A stretch of DNA of 64,000 bases, taken from Calendula officinalis (lineage: Eukaryota; Streptophyta; Magnoliopsida; Asterales; Asteraceae). Position 1 is the first letter of the stretch. Each line of letters starts with the position of its first letter. Where the stretch lies: the NCBI GenBank assembly GCA_963853835.1, contig OY970829.1, positions 8,786,446 through 8,850,445 of the forward strand. The letters are read 5' to 3'. Under the pieces are notes generated by a model. It saw nothing but the letters and a program-made list of their open reading frames with translations. It was not told where the DNA came from and searched no databases. Below, piece by piece: positions 11,440-21,690 of this stretch. Position numbers and translations under genes: made by a program.

Positions 11440-11800
11440 TTCCGGATACAGGATACCCGGATTTCGGATACCCGAATTTCGGATACCCGAATTTCGGATA
11501 CCGGATGCGAGTAGTAAAAATCACTATCCGAAAATCCGGGTACCCTAAATTCAGGTATCCGAAAATCTAGGTACGCGGTTTTGAACACCCCTAGGAATTA
11601 CCACCATGGGTGTTCAAAAATAACCGAAAAAATGGGTACCCGAAAAAATATCCAATACCCGAAATCCGGATACCCGAAAATATGTGTACCCAAAAATCAG
11701 GGTACCCGGATTTCGAGTAACCAATTTCCGAGTATCAAATACGGGTAGTGTTTTTCTACAAATCCGGGTTATCGGGTACCCGGTATCCGAGTTTTATTTT
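11440..11800. repeat. Inverted minisatellite based on GGATACCCGAATTTC
   Basis: The left part has direct copies of GGATACCCGAATTTC. After about 11600 the same motif returns in looser and partly inverted form (GGGTACCC, CCGAAATCC). A further fragment lies at 12490-12530. A frame crossing the left block would encode repeated GYPNF units; I regard this as chance. Confidence 0.6.
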
Positions 11801-11883
11801 TCCAACTTTTTTATATATATATATTTTATATTATTATTAGACATTAATTATCATTAGATATGGGCATATGCTTAGCTCCTTTA

Positions 11884-12240
11884 GAGCATCTCCAATCATA
11901 CTCTATCCATCTCTCTATCTCTATATGTGAAGTTTTATCTTCTCCAACTCACCTATATCCCTCACTCTAAATATAGAGTAAGAGAAAAACTCCCTTTATA
12001 TTTGAAGTGAGAGAGTGTCCACTCTACCCATGTCTCTATTCATGGACCCCACATATCCTTACTATAATTTTCTTTTGTAATGTAAAATTAATTAATTAAA
12101 AATGTGATTTCTACGAGTCCCACTAGTTTTAGAGGGTTGGATAGAGTTTATGATTGAAGTTGAAGTTATGTTTAGAGTGAATGGACCCACAAATTATAGA
12201 GATAGAATGAGTTTTATAGAGTTTATGGTTGGAGATGCTC
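11884..12240. mobile_element. Tourist-like MITE
   Basis: GAGCATCTCCAA at the left and its inverse at the right are flanked by TTA on both sides (11881-11883 and 12241-12243). This fits the PIF/Harbinger class. Length is 357 bp, with a palindromic interior and no coding capacity. Confidence 0.85.
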
Positions 12241-12839
12241 TTAATGCCCAAAATCTAAAACTCTATCCCAATTCTCAACTACAAACCATCTCATTCTCGC
12301 CTCTGTCGTTGAACCATGGTTTTGAATCATTAGATATTTTTAAAGATTTGGTCAGATTCATTACTAGTGATGATTTTTTCTTAAAGGAAATCATAACGTG
12401 AATTTTTAGTAATAAGATTTAAAGAATTTAAATATATAAACAATGTCGACTTCCATTTATGTTAATTTTTGTGATAAAGAAATTATATTTTCGGGTACCC
12501 GGAAACTGGGTACTCGGAAATCCGTAAAAAAACCCTTTTTGCAGACGTAATAAACTTACAATAATTAACGGCTTATAGTTAGACGACATGCTTATCATCT
12601 ACCAAAGCATTCCAGTAGCCGTTCCCCCTCTTCATTCGATATTATCATCATTTGGAGGTTGTTCGTTTATCTTGAATCTCTTTACCATTTTAATCTACAC
12701 ATATCGTTATCTGAGGTTAGTTTCTCCCTTCATTCGTTTCTTCTTCCTAAAATTAGGGCTCCTACTATGTAATTTTATTATATTTTTATTTTAGCCACTT
12801 TTAGGTCTTTATATTCATCTAGTAGTAAAAATTTCGGGT

Positions 12840-12935
12840 TAGATAACCTGCCTCTTGATCCATACCGTTCGCGGTTAGGATCCAAATCAGAGCTAGAAAT
12901 AATAGAGTTATTGTTGCAGTTGTTCTATGAATACA
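12840..12935 (+). other. Exon-like segment interrupted by the 5.1-kb retrotransposon
   Basis: After a possible acceptor (GGGTTAG) the frame reads NLPLDPYRSRLGSKSELE and continues across the insertion site to QLFYEYTIHPNP at 18049-18070. It meets a stop soon after, close to a possible donor (CTG/GTAACA). It may be a decayed exon split by the insertion. The family is not recognised. Confidence 0.2.
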
Positions 12936-13311
12936 TGTTAAGACCCGATTTGAGATGGGTGGTCTCCCGAGAAATCAAGAACAAGAAGCTAGAGTTTTTT
13001 TGGGGCAATTTTCTGATTAACCTTTTAAATGAAACATTACAATGCAATTTATACTAGAATGGAAAAACAATGCAGCCTATCATCTACGAATGGGAAACGT
13101 GCTGGCCAACTTCCAAAGGTGGGTTGGTTACAACTTCCAAAGGTGGGTTGGTTATTTGTCACATGCATGCATACAAGTAGGAAAGTGGGATAACTAAAGA
13201 GAGTGGGCAAGTTGTTGACTTCTTCTTCAATCTTGATAACGAATGGGTTTCCGGGTACACCTCTTGGGCCGAAGCGGTTCTTGGGCTCCCACAATGGGCT
13301 GGTCCGTATCA
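12936..13311 (-). repeat. 3' LTR of the 5.1-kb element
   Basis: 376 bp, TG...CA. It contains the end of the pol frame (last 28 codons) and a direct repeat of about 23 bp (CAACTTCCAAAGGTGGGTTG, twice) near 13100-13153. Confidence 0.95.
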
Positions 13312-16300
13312 CTACTCCCTTCCTCGAAAATGGACTTGTCCTCAAGTCCGCTGTGCGGTTCCGGTAGATCGGAAAGCCATTCCGTTGGGAATTCCGTTGA
13401 AACTTGTTCTTCGTGGCTTTGTTTTAAGAGTGAAACATGGAATACCGGGTGGACTCGGGACATTGCGGGTAGTTGTAGGCGGTAGGCGACGGGCCCGATG
13501 CGCTCTAGGATTTTATACGGCCCGAAGAAACGCTTGGAAAGTTTCTGATTTTGCCTTGCGACTACCGAGTTTTGACGATAATTACGTAACCGGAGATAGA
13601 CTAAATCTCCAACTTGGAATTGTTTATCGATACGCTTCTTGTTGGCTTGTCTAGTCATTCGTTCTTGTGCTTGTGAGAGTGCCGTTTTGAGGAGTTCAAT
13701 TATTCTTTGATGTTCCAATAGAGATGTTTCAATTGATGGTGAAGTGGTGGAATGTGGGTTGTAGTTGTGAATTGCAGTAGCTTCCCGCCCATATATTGCC
13801 ATAAATGGTGTCATGTTTGTTGATGAATGGTAACTTGTGTTGTACCAAAATTCGGCAAGGTATAAATAGCGATGCCAAGCTCGGGGTTCGTCATGGACGA
13901 ATGCACGTAGGTATGACTCGAGACATCGGTTTACTACCTCGGTTTGGCCATCGGTTTGTGGGTGGTATGCACTTGAATGCCGGAGTTTGGTACCGAGTTG
14001 TTTGAACAATTGTGTCCAAAAATGACTTAAAAATACCGGATCTCGATCGGATGTAATGGAGGTTGGCAGCCCATGTAACCGGTATACTTCTCGTAGAAAA
14101 AGGTTGGCTAGTGAATTGGATGTGAAGTGGGTAGGAAGTGGTAAAAAATGGGCGAATTTGGTGAGGCGATCGACAATGACCCATATTGCGGTTTTTCCAT
14201 TGGACGGTGGGAGGTGGGTAATAAAGTCCATTGTAATGTCGGTCCATGTGGTGGCGGGTATGGGTAGGGGTTGAAGTAGGCCGTATGGTTTGTGTGTTGG
14301 ATATTTGATGGTTTGACATGTAGCACATTTGGTTATAAAATTGGTGACTTCTTTTTTTAAATTTGGCCAATAAAATGAGGCTGCCAAACGTCTCAATGTG
14401 GCCTGAATTCCCGCATGTCCTCCTAACGTAGAGCTATGAAATTCCTGCAAAAGATTAGATCGAATATTTGAAAAGTTAGGAATAAAAAGTCGATTATTAA
14501 CGTAAATGAGGCCGTTATGAATTGTATGATTTGGCAGTGAGTGTGTATCGGTTTGAACTTGTAACATTAGCTTCTTGCCCTCGATTTGGTCTCGGTAATA
14601 TGATCTTAACTCTTCGAGCCAAGTGGCGGTTGGTCCCGATATTGCCATGAATTCAACCGCTTCGGTTCGACTAAGTGCATCGGCAACTCGATTTTCTTTG
14701 CCGGGTTTGTAATGAAGTTCGAAATCGTAACCGAGTATTTTTGAGAGCCATTTGTGTTGATCGGGTGTTTGTATTGTTTGGGTGAGTAGGTGTTTGAGGC
14801 TATAATGATCGGTGTAAACCCGGAATTTGCGACCTAATAGATATTGTCGCCATTTCTTGATAGATTCGGTGATCGCATATAATTCCCTAATGTAGGTGGA
14901 ATTTCCTTGCATTCTATCGCACATTTTTTTGCTAAAAAAAGCGATAGGTTTATCTTGTTGAGATAATACGGCGCCAATAGCAACACCGGAGGCGTCGGTG
15001 GTGACGTCAAATGGTTCGGTAAAGTTTGGTAGGGCTAGGGTGAGAAGTGTGGTCATGGCATTTTTGAGGGAGGTGAAGGCAGTGGTGGCGGTTTCATTCC
15101 ATGTGAATGTGGGTTTTTTTAGTAAATCGGTGAGTGGTGCGGCGATGTGGGCATATGCTTGAACGAACCTTCGGTAATATCCCGTTAAACCCAAGAAGGC
15201 TCGTAAGGTGGTAAACGATGTTGGAGTGGGCCAAGATTGTATTGCGGTGATTTTTTCGGGGTCGGCATCAACTCCTTTGGCCGAAATAATGTGGCCCAAA
15301 AAAGGTATGGATTTTGTGGCAAATTGGCATTTTGATGCTTTGGCATGATAATCATTATGCATGAGGGTTTGAAAAACGTATTGAAGGTGGTGGTAATGGT
15401 TTTGAAAATCGGCACTATAGACTAATATGTCATCGAAAAAAACTAACACGAACTTACGTAAAACCGACCGGAATAGGTCGTTCATGGCGGCTTGAAAGGT
15501 TGACGGTGCGTTCGTGAGGCCGAAGGGCATAACTTTGAACTCATAATGGCCATCGATGGTGCGGAAAGCGGTTTTATGGATGTCGGTGGGAGCGACTCGA
15601 ATTTGGTGGTAGCCGGCACGGAGATCTATTTTTGAGAACACGGTGGCGCCATGAAGTTCATCAAGGAGTTCATCCACGGTGGGAATTGGGAAACGATCGC
15701 GAATCGTAACCGCATTAAGTGCTCGGTAATCGACGCAAAAACGCCAAGTACCATCTTTTTTTCGAACCAAAAGGACCGGTGATGAGAATGGGCTTTGGCT
15801 TGGTTGAATGATACCATCGGTTAACATCTCGGTGATTAAATTGGTCATGATTTCTTTTTGGTAGTGTGGGTAACGGTATGGTTTCACATTTACGGGTGGT
15901 GTATTTGGAATGAGGGGTATGTGGTGATCATGTTGGCGAGATGGTGGAAGGGTATGTGGGGTGTCAAATAGGGGTTGGAATTGTGTAAGGAGGTTTTGTA
16001 TTATGGGGTTATCGTGGGGTTGCATGGCAGGGGGTTGGGGTGGGTTTGATTGATGATGATATAACATGGTATGGATTGAGGCAATTGAGTCCTTTTTTAT
16101 TAAGGCTTGAAGGGTGCTTGGTGAAATTGGGGCGGCTAGAGGTTCTCCTCGAAGAGTGCATGGATTACCATTGATGTGGAAGGTGATTTGTGGAACGGAA
16201 AAATCGGCTAGAATGGGCCCGAGAGAGCCTAGCCATGTTAAGCCCAGAATAACGTCGGCGCCCGCTACGTCGAGAACAAAAAGTGGTACCGAGAAGGTAT

Positions 16301-17648
16301 TTTTGTTGAGTTCGATTTTAGCGTCGGGAAAGAAACTATCGCATTGAATGTGTTGCCCGTTTCCAACCATGACCGTGAAGGGTGTAATGGGTTTGGGTTT
16401 GGAGGGTAGCATGGCGGCTATGCGGGGTTGTATGATGTTGTGGGTGCTTCCGCAATCGACTAAGGTTGTCACCGGGTGGCCGTTGATGTACCCCGTAACT
16501 CGAACGGCACGAGGAGATTGTAATCCGTAAAAAGCCGCGTCGGAGATAGCTAAGAATTGTGGTTGATATGGTTCGAACTCCGTTTGGTCCGGAAAATGGA
16601 TTTGGTTATCGTTTTGTGGCTCGTTGTGATGGTTTGTGTCGGTGGTGGAGTGATCTTCGTTGTCGGCGATAAGAAGGAATTGCGGTGGTGTGCAAACATG
16701 GCCCGGGTGGAATTTTTCGGGGCAACGGAAGCAAAGACCTTCACTTCGTCGCTTTTGTAATGCTTCGGGGGATAGGCGGGTGAAAGGAAGGGGGGTACGG
16801 GTTTTTGGTGGTGGTAAAAGTGGAGGGCTGTTTGAGGTGGATGGTGTTGATGTAGGGTTTTTTTGTGGTGGTGTGGTCGGTGGTGGGGTGTGGTTGTAAT
16901 TGCGGGGTGATGGTGGGTAACGGGATCGATTGTTGGCGAGTTTGTCTTCGATAAGTTTAGCTAATCCATATGTTTGGTGGAGGGTTGTGGGATTGTGTAA
17001 GGCTATTTCGGATTGGATATCGGAACGTAAACCCGAAATAAAACAATTACGAAGGGTAACGTTGGATAAGCCCGCTACACAATTGCTAATTTTTTCGAAT
17101 TCCGATTGGTAAATGGCAACGGTGGTGTTTTGGCGGAGTTTGAAAAGGGTGGCTTCGTGATTTTCATATGTTGATGGGCCGAAACGGGTTTCAAGGGCAC
17201 GGGTGAAATCGATCCATGTACCGAGGAGGCGGTTGTTGGACATGTGTTTATACCAACTCAATGCATCGCCGGTGAAGTAAAACATTGAAAGAGATAAACG
17301 TTCCGTGTCGGGTATTGCATAGTATGTGAAGTAATTGTCGGCTTGAAATAGCCAATCTAGGGGATTTGTACCGTCGAAAAATGGAAGGTTTATTTTTGGT
17401 TGGCGTGGACGATCACGGGAACCAGGTGGTGGCGGTGGTGGCGGTGGCGGTGGTGGGTTGTCTAGGATTTTGTGGTTGTTGGGTTTTGTAAGCATGGTTG
17501 TAAGGTGATTGATGGCGTCGGTTTGCTGGGACATGTTGGCGGTTTGGGTGGTCATTTGAGTGATGAGTGTGGTGGTAAGTTGTATCAATGTTTGGATATC
17601 GGAGGGTGGATTTGCATCATCGGAAGTAGATTCCTTCCGGGGAGGCAT
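13227..17648 (-). CDS. Gag-pol polyprotein of the 5.1-kb Ty3 element
   Basis: A single open frame of 1473 codons. Order: gag (LPFFDGTNPLDWLFQAD, about residue 88); zinc knuckle CFRCPEKFHPGHVC (about 306-319); protease with D-C-G (VDCGSTHNI) where D-T-G or D-S-G is usual; RT with FFDDILVYS; RNase H (DVTTDASGVAIG and VYTDHYSLKHLL); integrase with HHCC finger (KCATCQ) and D, D, E in TMDFITHLP, SDRDPVF and GQTEVVNR. The last 28 residues are encoded in the 3' LTR. The ATG lies only 24 bases inside the 5' LTR. No stop or frame change is seen, so the element may still be active, subject to the unusual protease residue. Confidence 0.93.
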   Translation of the reverse strand: MPPRKESTSDDANPPSDIQTLIQLTTTLITQMTTQTANMSQQTDAINHLTTMLTKPNNHKILDNPPPPPPPPPPPGSRDRPRQPKINLPFFDGTNPLDWLFQADNYFTYYAIPDTERLSLSMFYFTGDALSWYKHMSNNRLLGTWIDFTRALETRFGPSTYENHEATLFKLRQNTTVAIYQSEFEKISNCVAGLSNVTLRNCFISGLRSDIQSEIALHNPTTLHQTYGLAKLIEDKLANNRSRYPPSPRNYNHTPPPTTPPQKNPTSTPSTSNSPPLLPPPKTRTPLPFTRLSPEALQKRRSEGLCFRCPEKFHPGHVCTPPQFLLIADNEDHSTTDTNHHNEPQNDNQIHFPDQTEFEPYQPQFLAISDAAFYGLQSPRAVRVTGYINGHPVTTLVDCGSTHNIIQPRIAAMLPSKPKPITPFTVMVGNGQHIQCDSFFPDAKIELNKNTFSVPLFVLDVAGADVILGLTWLGSLGPILADFSVPQITFHINGNPCTLRGEPLAAPISPSTLQALIKKDSIASIHTMLYHHQSNPPQPPAMQPHDNPIIQNLLTQFQPLFDTPHTLPPSRQHDHHIPLIPNTPPVNVKPYRYPHYQKEIMTNLITEMLTDGIIQPSQSPFSSPVLLVRKKDGTWRFCVDYRALNAVTIRDRFPIPTVDELLDELHGATVFSKIDLRAGYHQIRVAPTDIHKTAFRTIDGHYEFKVMPFGLTNAPSTFQAAMNDLFRSVLRKFVLVFFDDILVYSADFQNHYHHLQYVFQTLMHNDYHAKASKCQFATKSIPFLGHIISAKGVDADPEKITAIQSWPTPTSFTTLRAFLGLTGYYRRFVQAYAHIAAPLTDLLKKPTFTWNETATTAFTSLKNAMTTLLTLALPNFTEPFDVTTDASGVAIGAVLSQQDKPIAFFSKKMCDRMQGNSTYIRELYAITESIKKWRQYLLGRKFRVYTDHYSLKHLLTQTIQTPDQHKWLSKILGYDFELHYKPGKENRVADALSRTEAVEFMAISGPTATWLEELRSYYRDQIEGKKLMLQVQTDTHSLPNHTIHNGLIYVNNRLFIPNFSNIRSNLLQEFHSSTLGGHAGIQATLRRLAASFYWPNLKKEVTNFITKCATCQTIKYPTHKPYGLLQPLPIPATTWTDITMDFITHLPPSNGKTAIWVIVDRLTKFAHFLPLPTHFTSNSLANLFLREVYRLHGLPTSITSDRDPVFLSHFWTQLFKQLGTKLRHSSAYHPQTDGQTEVVNRCLESYLRAFVHDEPRAWHRYLYLAEFWYNTSYHSSTNMTPFMAIYGREATAIHNYNPHSTTSPSIETSLLEHQRIIELLKTALSQAQERMTRQANKKRIDKQFQVGDLVYLRLRNYRQNSVVARQNQKLSKRFFGPYKILERIGPVAYRLQLPAMSRVHPVFHVSLLKQSHEEQVSTEFPTEWLSDLPEPHSGLEDKSIFEEGSSDTDQPIVGAQEPLRPKRCTRKPIRYQD
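13312..13325 (-). promoter_or_regulatory. Polypurine tract
   Basis: On the minus strand GAGGAAGGGAGTAG lies directly before the 3' LTR. Position and composition fit the plus-strand primer of reverse transcription. Confidence 0.75.
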
Positions 17649-17656
17649 GATTACGA

Positions 17657-17670
17657 GAATGAAAGCACCA
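17657..17670 (-). promoter_or_regulatory. Primer binding site
   Basis: Two bases inside the 5' LTR the minus strand reads TGGTGCTTTCATTC. TGG matches a tRNA CCA end. It is not the initiator-methionine site. I cannot name the tRNA from the sequence alone. Confidence 0.6.
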
Positions 17671-17672
17671 AA

Positions 17673-18048
17673 TGTTAAGACCCGATTTGAGATGGGTGGT
17701 CTCCCGAGAAATCAAGAACAAGAAGCTAGAGTTTTTTTGGGGCAATTTTCTGATTAACCTTTTAAATGAAACATTACAATGCAATTTATACTAGAATGGA
17801 AAAACAATGCAGCCTATCATCTACGAATGGGAAACGTGCTGGCCAACTTCCAAAGGTGGGTTGGTTACAACTTCCAAAGGTGGGTTGGTTATTTGTCACA
17901 TGCATGCATACAAGTAGGAAAGTGGGATAACTAAAGAGAGTGGGCAAGTTGTTGACTTCTTCTTCAATCTTGATAACGAATGGGTTTCCGGGTACACCTC
18001 TTGGGCCGAAGCGGTTCTTGGGCTCCCACAATGGGCTGGTCCGTATCA
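17673..18048 (-). repeat. 5' LTR of the 5.1-kb element
   Basis: 376 bp, matching the 3' LTR without visible change. It ends next to the target duplication ATACA at 18049. Confidence 0.95.
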
Positions 18049-18371
18049 ATACACCATTCATCCAAACCCCCAAATTCGTTGACCTGGTAACAAAATTAAG
18101 TCTAATTTTTTAATGGAAAGCTCGAGAATTGTGGTTATGTCGTAGGTCTCTAAACAGGAACAATTAACTTATCAAATTCGAAATTTAAGCTCTTTGTGTG
18201 TTTTCTGAAATTCAAAATTCTTAACAACTTGAGATCGTAAGCATCCAAATTGCAAATCTCATTTTTCTAGAACATTAATTACATGGGTTTGAATCTCACA
18301 TGAATTCTCTCAGTCTTCAGGAAATGAAGTTAAAAAACTAGAACAATTCTGTACAAAAACACCAACAACTA

Positions 18372-19535
18372 ATGCCACTAGAAATGGCATTATTTACACG
18401 TTCCGCCACCCAAACCAAACACCTTCACCACCACTTTCACTTACAACCCGTTCGTACCTTTGTTGATGCAAGAGTCAAATGGGTCAGAGACCCGTACCTT
18501 GACTTTGCAGTTGAAAAAGAAAAAAACTTGAAACAAATTCTCTCTCTAAAAAACCTAATAATCTCACAACCCTCAAAAACCATACCCCTTTCAACTATAT
18601 CCATTTACAAAACCGTTTTCAACCTCCCAACAACTGCTACAAATTTCTTCCAAAAATACCCTTCAGTTTTTCAAATCTTTCAATCCTCAAAACCGTTCTC
18701 CCTCCCACATGTTAAACTCACCCCACAAGCTTTAACCATTCACAATGAAGAATCCAAGATTCTTAATTCTTCTAGTTACCGTAAAAACGTGGCTGAAAGA
18801 TTAACAAAGTTATTAATGCTCACACGAGCAAAAAAACTTCCATTAAATATAATCAATTTATTTCAAAATGATCTTGGTTTACCTCATGATTTTATCCTCA
18901 CATTACTTCCTGAATTTCCTGAATATTTTCAAATTTGCAACATGAGTAACAATTTGAAAGACGATAAATCATTTGGTCTAGAATTGGTTTCATGGACAAA
19001 TAACCTAGCAACATCGGTTCTAGAGAAAAGTTACGGGATTAAAACCGGAATTAAATTCCCGATTAATTTACCAAAAGGATTTGATTTAGAAAAAAAAGTA
19101 AGAATTTGGTTGCACGAATGGCAGAATTTGCCCTATATTTCACCATATGAAGATGCGTTCTTTTTGTCACCAAATAGTGATCAAGCAGAAAAATGGACAG
19201 TTGCTGTGTTACATGAGTTGTTAAATCTTTTTGTATCGAAGAAAACGGAAAAAGAAAATTTATTGATTTTGGGGGATTATTTGGGGTTTGGGCCGAGGTT
19301 TAAGAAGGCGTTGGTTCATCATCCGGGAATATTTTATGTTTCTAATAAGATTAGAACACAAACTGCGGTTTTAAGTGAAGCTTATAAGAAAGATTTGTTG
19401 GTTGAAAGACATCTTTTGATGGGAATTAGGTATCGGTATCTTCATCTTATGAATCAAAATGTAAAAGTAAAAAGATCATATGGAATAATTCAAGTTAATA
19501 ATAGACCAATTGGTTCTGGTACTAAAGAAGGTTAA
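18372..19535 (+). CDS. PORR-domain organellar RNA-splicing factor, WTF9-like
   Basis: An intronless frame of 387 codons. The N-terminus is basic and rich in His, Arg and Thr (about residues 1-28), consistent with a mitochondrial targeting peptide. From residue 29 the sequence follows the PORR (plant organelle RNA recognition) family: FVDARVKWVRDPYLD, FFQKYPSVF, HVKLTPQAL, RLTKLLMLTRAKKLPL, WQNLPYISPYEDAF, AVLHELLNLFVSKKTE, then KKALVHHPGIFYVSNKIRTQ. PORR proteins bind organellar RNA and aid group II intron splicing. The closest match I recall is WTF9 (mitochondrial); I infer that role. A second in-frame ATG is four codons later. No lesion is seen. The gene lies 0.3 kb from the young retrotransposon, which may affect its 5' region. 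Confidence 0.88.
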   Translation: MPLEMALFTRSATQTKHLHHHFHLQPVRTFVDARVKWVRDPYLDFAVEKEKNLKQILSLKNLIISQPSKTIPLSTISIYKTVFNLPTTATNFFQKYPSVFQIFQSSKPFSLPHVKLTPQALTIHNEESKILNSSSYRKNVAERLTKLLMLTRAKKLPLNIINLFQNDLGLPHDFILTLLPEFPEYFQICNMSNNLKDDKSFGLELVSWTNNLATSVLEKSYGIKTGIKFPINLPKGFDLEKKVRIWLHEWQNLPYISPYEDAFFLSPNSDQAEKWTVAVLHELLNLFVSKKTEKENLLILGDYLGFGPRFKKALVHHPGIFYVSNKIRTQTAVLSEAYKKDLLVERHLLMGIRYRYLHLMNQNVKVKRSYGIIQVNNRPIGSGTKEG

Positions 19536-20087
19536 TGATTAAAGAGATTGGTAATGGGTTTGTGTTGGAACGGGCCATTTTTGTTACATGGCGAAACGGG
19601 TCAGGTTGGGTTGACCCGCAAACACAATAACAATCAAAATTTGTGATTCGGAATGATTGAGAAGGTTTTATGCATTAAAACTAGACTTTGGGCCTGGTTC
19701 TCTGTTTTAGCTAAACTTTTGGATTTGGCCCTTTTGAGATAAAATCATGATGCAAAGTGACCCATATGTAAGTAAAGGGGTTTTGATGGAACCAAATAAG
19801 ATGTTTGTGAAGACTGAAGACAATAAGTATATGTAGAAACAGACAAGTTATCTATCCTAGGTTTATGTTTATGCTATGAGTGTTAAATACTACTCCAATT
19901 GATTATTGGGCCATTTTTTTTCCCAAATACTTCATGTAATCTGTATCAATATTGTACTTTCTTTTGACAATCTTCATGTAATCTTTTTATTCGGTGGTAA
20001 TGTATGAGAAAATGTTAAATTGTCATTGACTAGCGTCATCATGACTATACGGAAATACACTTTATTACAAAAAAATATTTATAATAA
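19536..20087 (+). other. 3' flank of the PORR gene
   Basis: Presumed 3' UTR and AT-rich flank. No other feature is seen. Confidence 0.4.
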
Positions 20088-20388
20088 GGCTTCTCCCAAC
20101 AATTCTGGGTTCCCAAACTCGTCACTAGAGTCACATTACCTTCTTCCCTACCGAAAAATACTAATAAGTTCGTTCTAACAGCAACTCATCCCTAATTAAA
20201 AAATATTAAATCCCCCCCCCCCCCCCCCCCCCCGCGACACGGCTTACCGACTAGTTCCAAGAACTCTTCCTCACGGAAACGAGTTACTACCTACGAGTTG
20301 CAAAACAGAGGGTTTGCCCACGATGACGAGGTCACGACGAGTTTGCTTCCTCATGACTAGGTCCACGACATGCCCATTGGCACGGACC
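20088..20388. mobile_element. Short PIF/Harbinger derivative with poly-C run
   Basis: The left end GGCTTCTCCCAAC and right end TTGGCACGGACC are flanked by TAA (20085-20087 and 20389-20391). The ends match those of the transposase-bearing element at 52439-54390. Length is 301 bp. A run of about 21 C is at 20213-20233. The family name follows from shared ends. Confidence 0.75.
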
Positions 20389-21235
20389 TAAGTGAAGAGA
20401 GAGAGAGAAAACCATAAGAGCATAAGGTATTTTGTTAAAGTCATATAAAAATTATTTTTACATCTTTAACATAATTTTAACATTAATCTTAAAATAATTC
20501 TTACTCTAATTTAACTTAAGATCCTTATGACAAGCCTTTGGGACAAAAAAAATATATATATCTAAACCAATTACAATTTTTAAAAAGAATTTTTTTTAAC
20601 GCTCGTAATCAATGAAAATAATACTATTGGATCATGTTAATATGTATAAAATTGATTATTGAATGATTTAAAGTAAAATATTAATATCAATTAAATAATA
20701 TTTAATATTTAATTCTTAATTTTCAATAGCAAAATGTATATTCCTACAAAATGCATCAAACTACGAATATTTAAAGGACAATAATCAACAATTGAATTAA
20801 AAAAAAGTCAAACAAAGAATTAAAAATTTGGTTAAAAGAAGAAGAAAAAAGTCAACAAAGATAACTGAGAAAAAATTAAGCTATATCTTGCGCACTATTA
20901 AGTATTAATCATGTCTTATCAAAAGTCATAGTATACCTACTTTTTGTAATTCGTGATAAACATTGGGTGAAATGTCAAGTTGTTGAAAGTTAGGGATATC
21001 TATAATAATTTATTGCATGGCGAGTGATTGTATATTTGAAGATAGATATATAAGACGTTAAAGTTTTAATGTCAAAGTATGAATAAGTAGTAGTAGTACT
21101 GCAACTGGAGTCCTTATCGAATTGATAATAAGACATACGTTAATTTCGAAAACAAACAACACGAGGGAATTGACAAATGATGGGAAGCTTCGTAGAAGGT
21201 GAGTGGTGTACTACTCCATCTCACTCACCTAAGTT
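20389..21235. other. AT-rich intergenic DNA
   Basis: No gene, repeat array or clear element ends are seen. Confidence 0.4.
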
Positions 21236-21690
21236 TGCAAGAGGATATCTGCGAAATGCGGTGATCAGTACTCTGTAACTATATTGTACTGAGACAATAG
21301 CAAAGATGTTGGGTGGTTGTGCGTATAGATCTAACAATGAAGCGGGTTTGAAGCGGATCAATTAGTGGGTGGTGGTGGCGGTAGTGATGGTGGTGGCGGC
21401 AGTAGTGATGGTGGATGGTGGTGATTGTTATGGTGAGTGGTGGTAGTTATGGTGAGTGGTGGTAGTAGTAATTTCAACGTTTTAAAGTTTTAGAAATTAA
21501 TAAAGATAATTATATTTAAGTAACGAATATATGGTCTAATAGCTCAATTAGTTAGGCATTGTGTTAGTAACGTAGAGGTCGCGAGTTTAAGTCCTGCATT
21601 GTGCAGCATATTTTTGATAAACACATACTTGTCTCGAAATAACAAGTGTGTTGACTGAAAATTAAGTTTTGCTTATAATACCTCGTATCA
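21236..21690 (-). mobile_element. Helitron relic with GGTGGT tract and tRNA-Thr-like module
   Basis: Sequence near 21250-21310 (GCGAAATGCGGTGATCAG, then TGTAACTATAT and ACAATAG) is a decayed version of the region beside the 3' end of Helitron A. A GGTGGT/GATGGT tract fills 21364-21468. The tRNA-like part at 21533-21604 has an A box (TAGCTCAATTAGTT), a TTAGTAA anticodon-type loop and a weakened B box, and resembles tRNA-Thr. A decayed form of the TTGGCTGAATTTTC hairpin follows. No intact termini are seen. Confidence 0.45.

Larger units (their letters stand above)
12936..18048 (-). mobile_element. Intact young Ty3/gypsy retrotransposon, small Reina-like type
   Basis: The two LTRs are each 376 bp and no difference is seen by eye. 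They begin TG and end CA and are flanked by the 5-bp target duplication ATACA (12931-12935, 18049-18053). One polyprotein frame spans the interior. Total length is 5113 bp. The small size and short LTRs resemble Reina-type chromoviruses, but I see no clear chromodomain. Identical LTRs imply recent insertion. Confidence 0.95.

Noticed and set aside
13049..13345. 98-codon frame in the LTR (and its copy at 17786-18073)
   Set aside because: Both are LTR sequence in another frame, present because the LTRs are identical.
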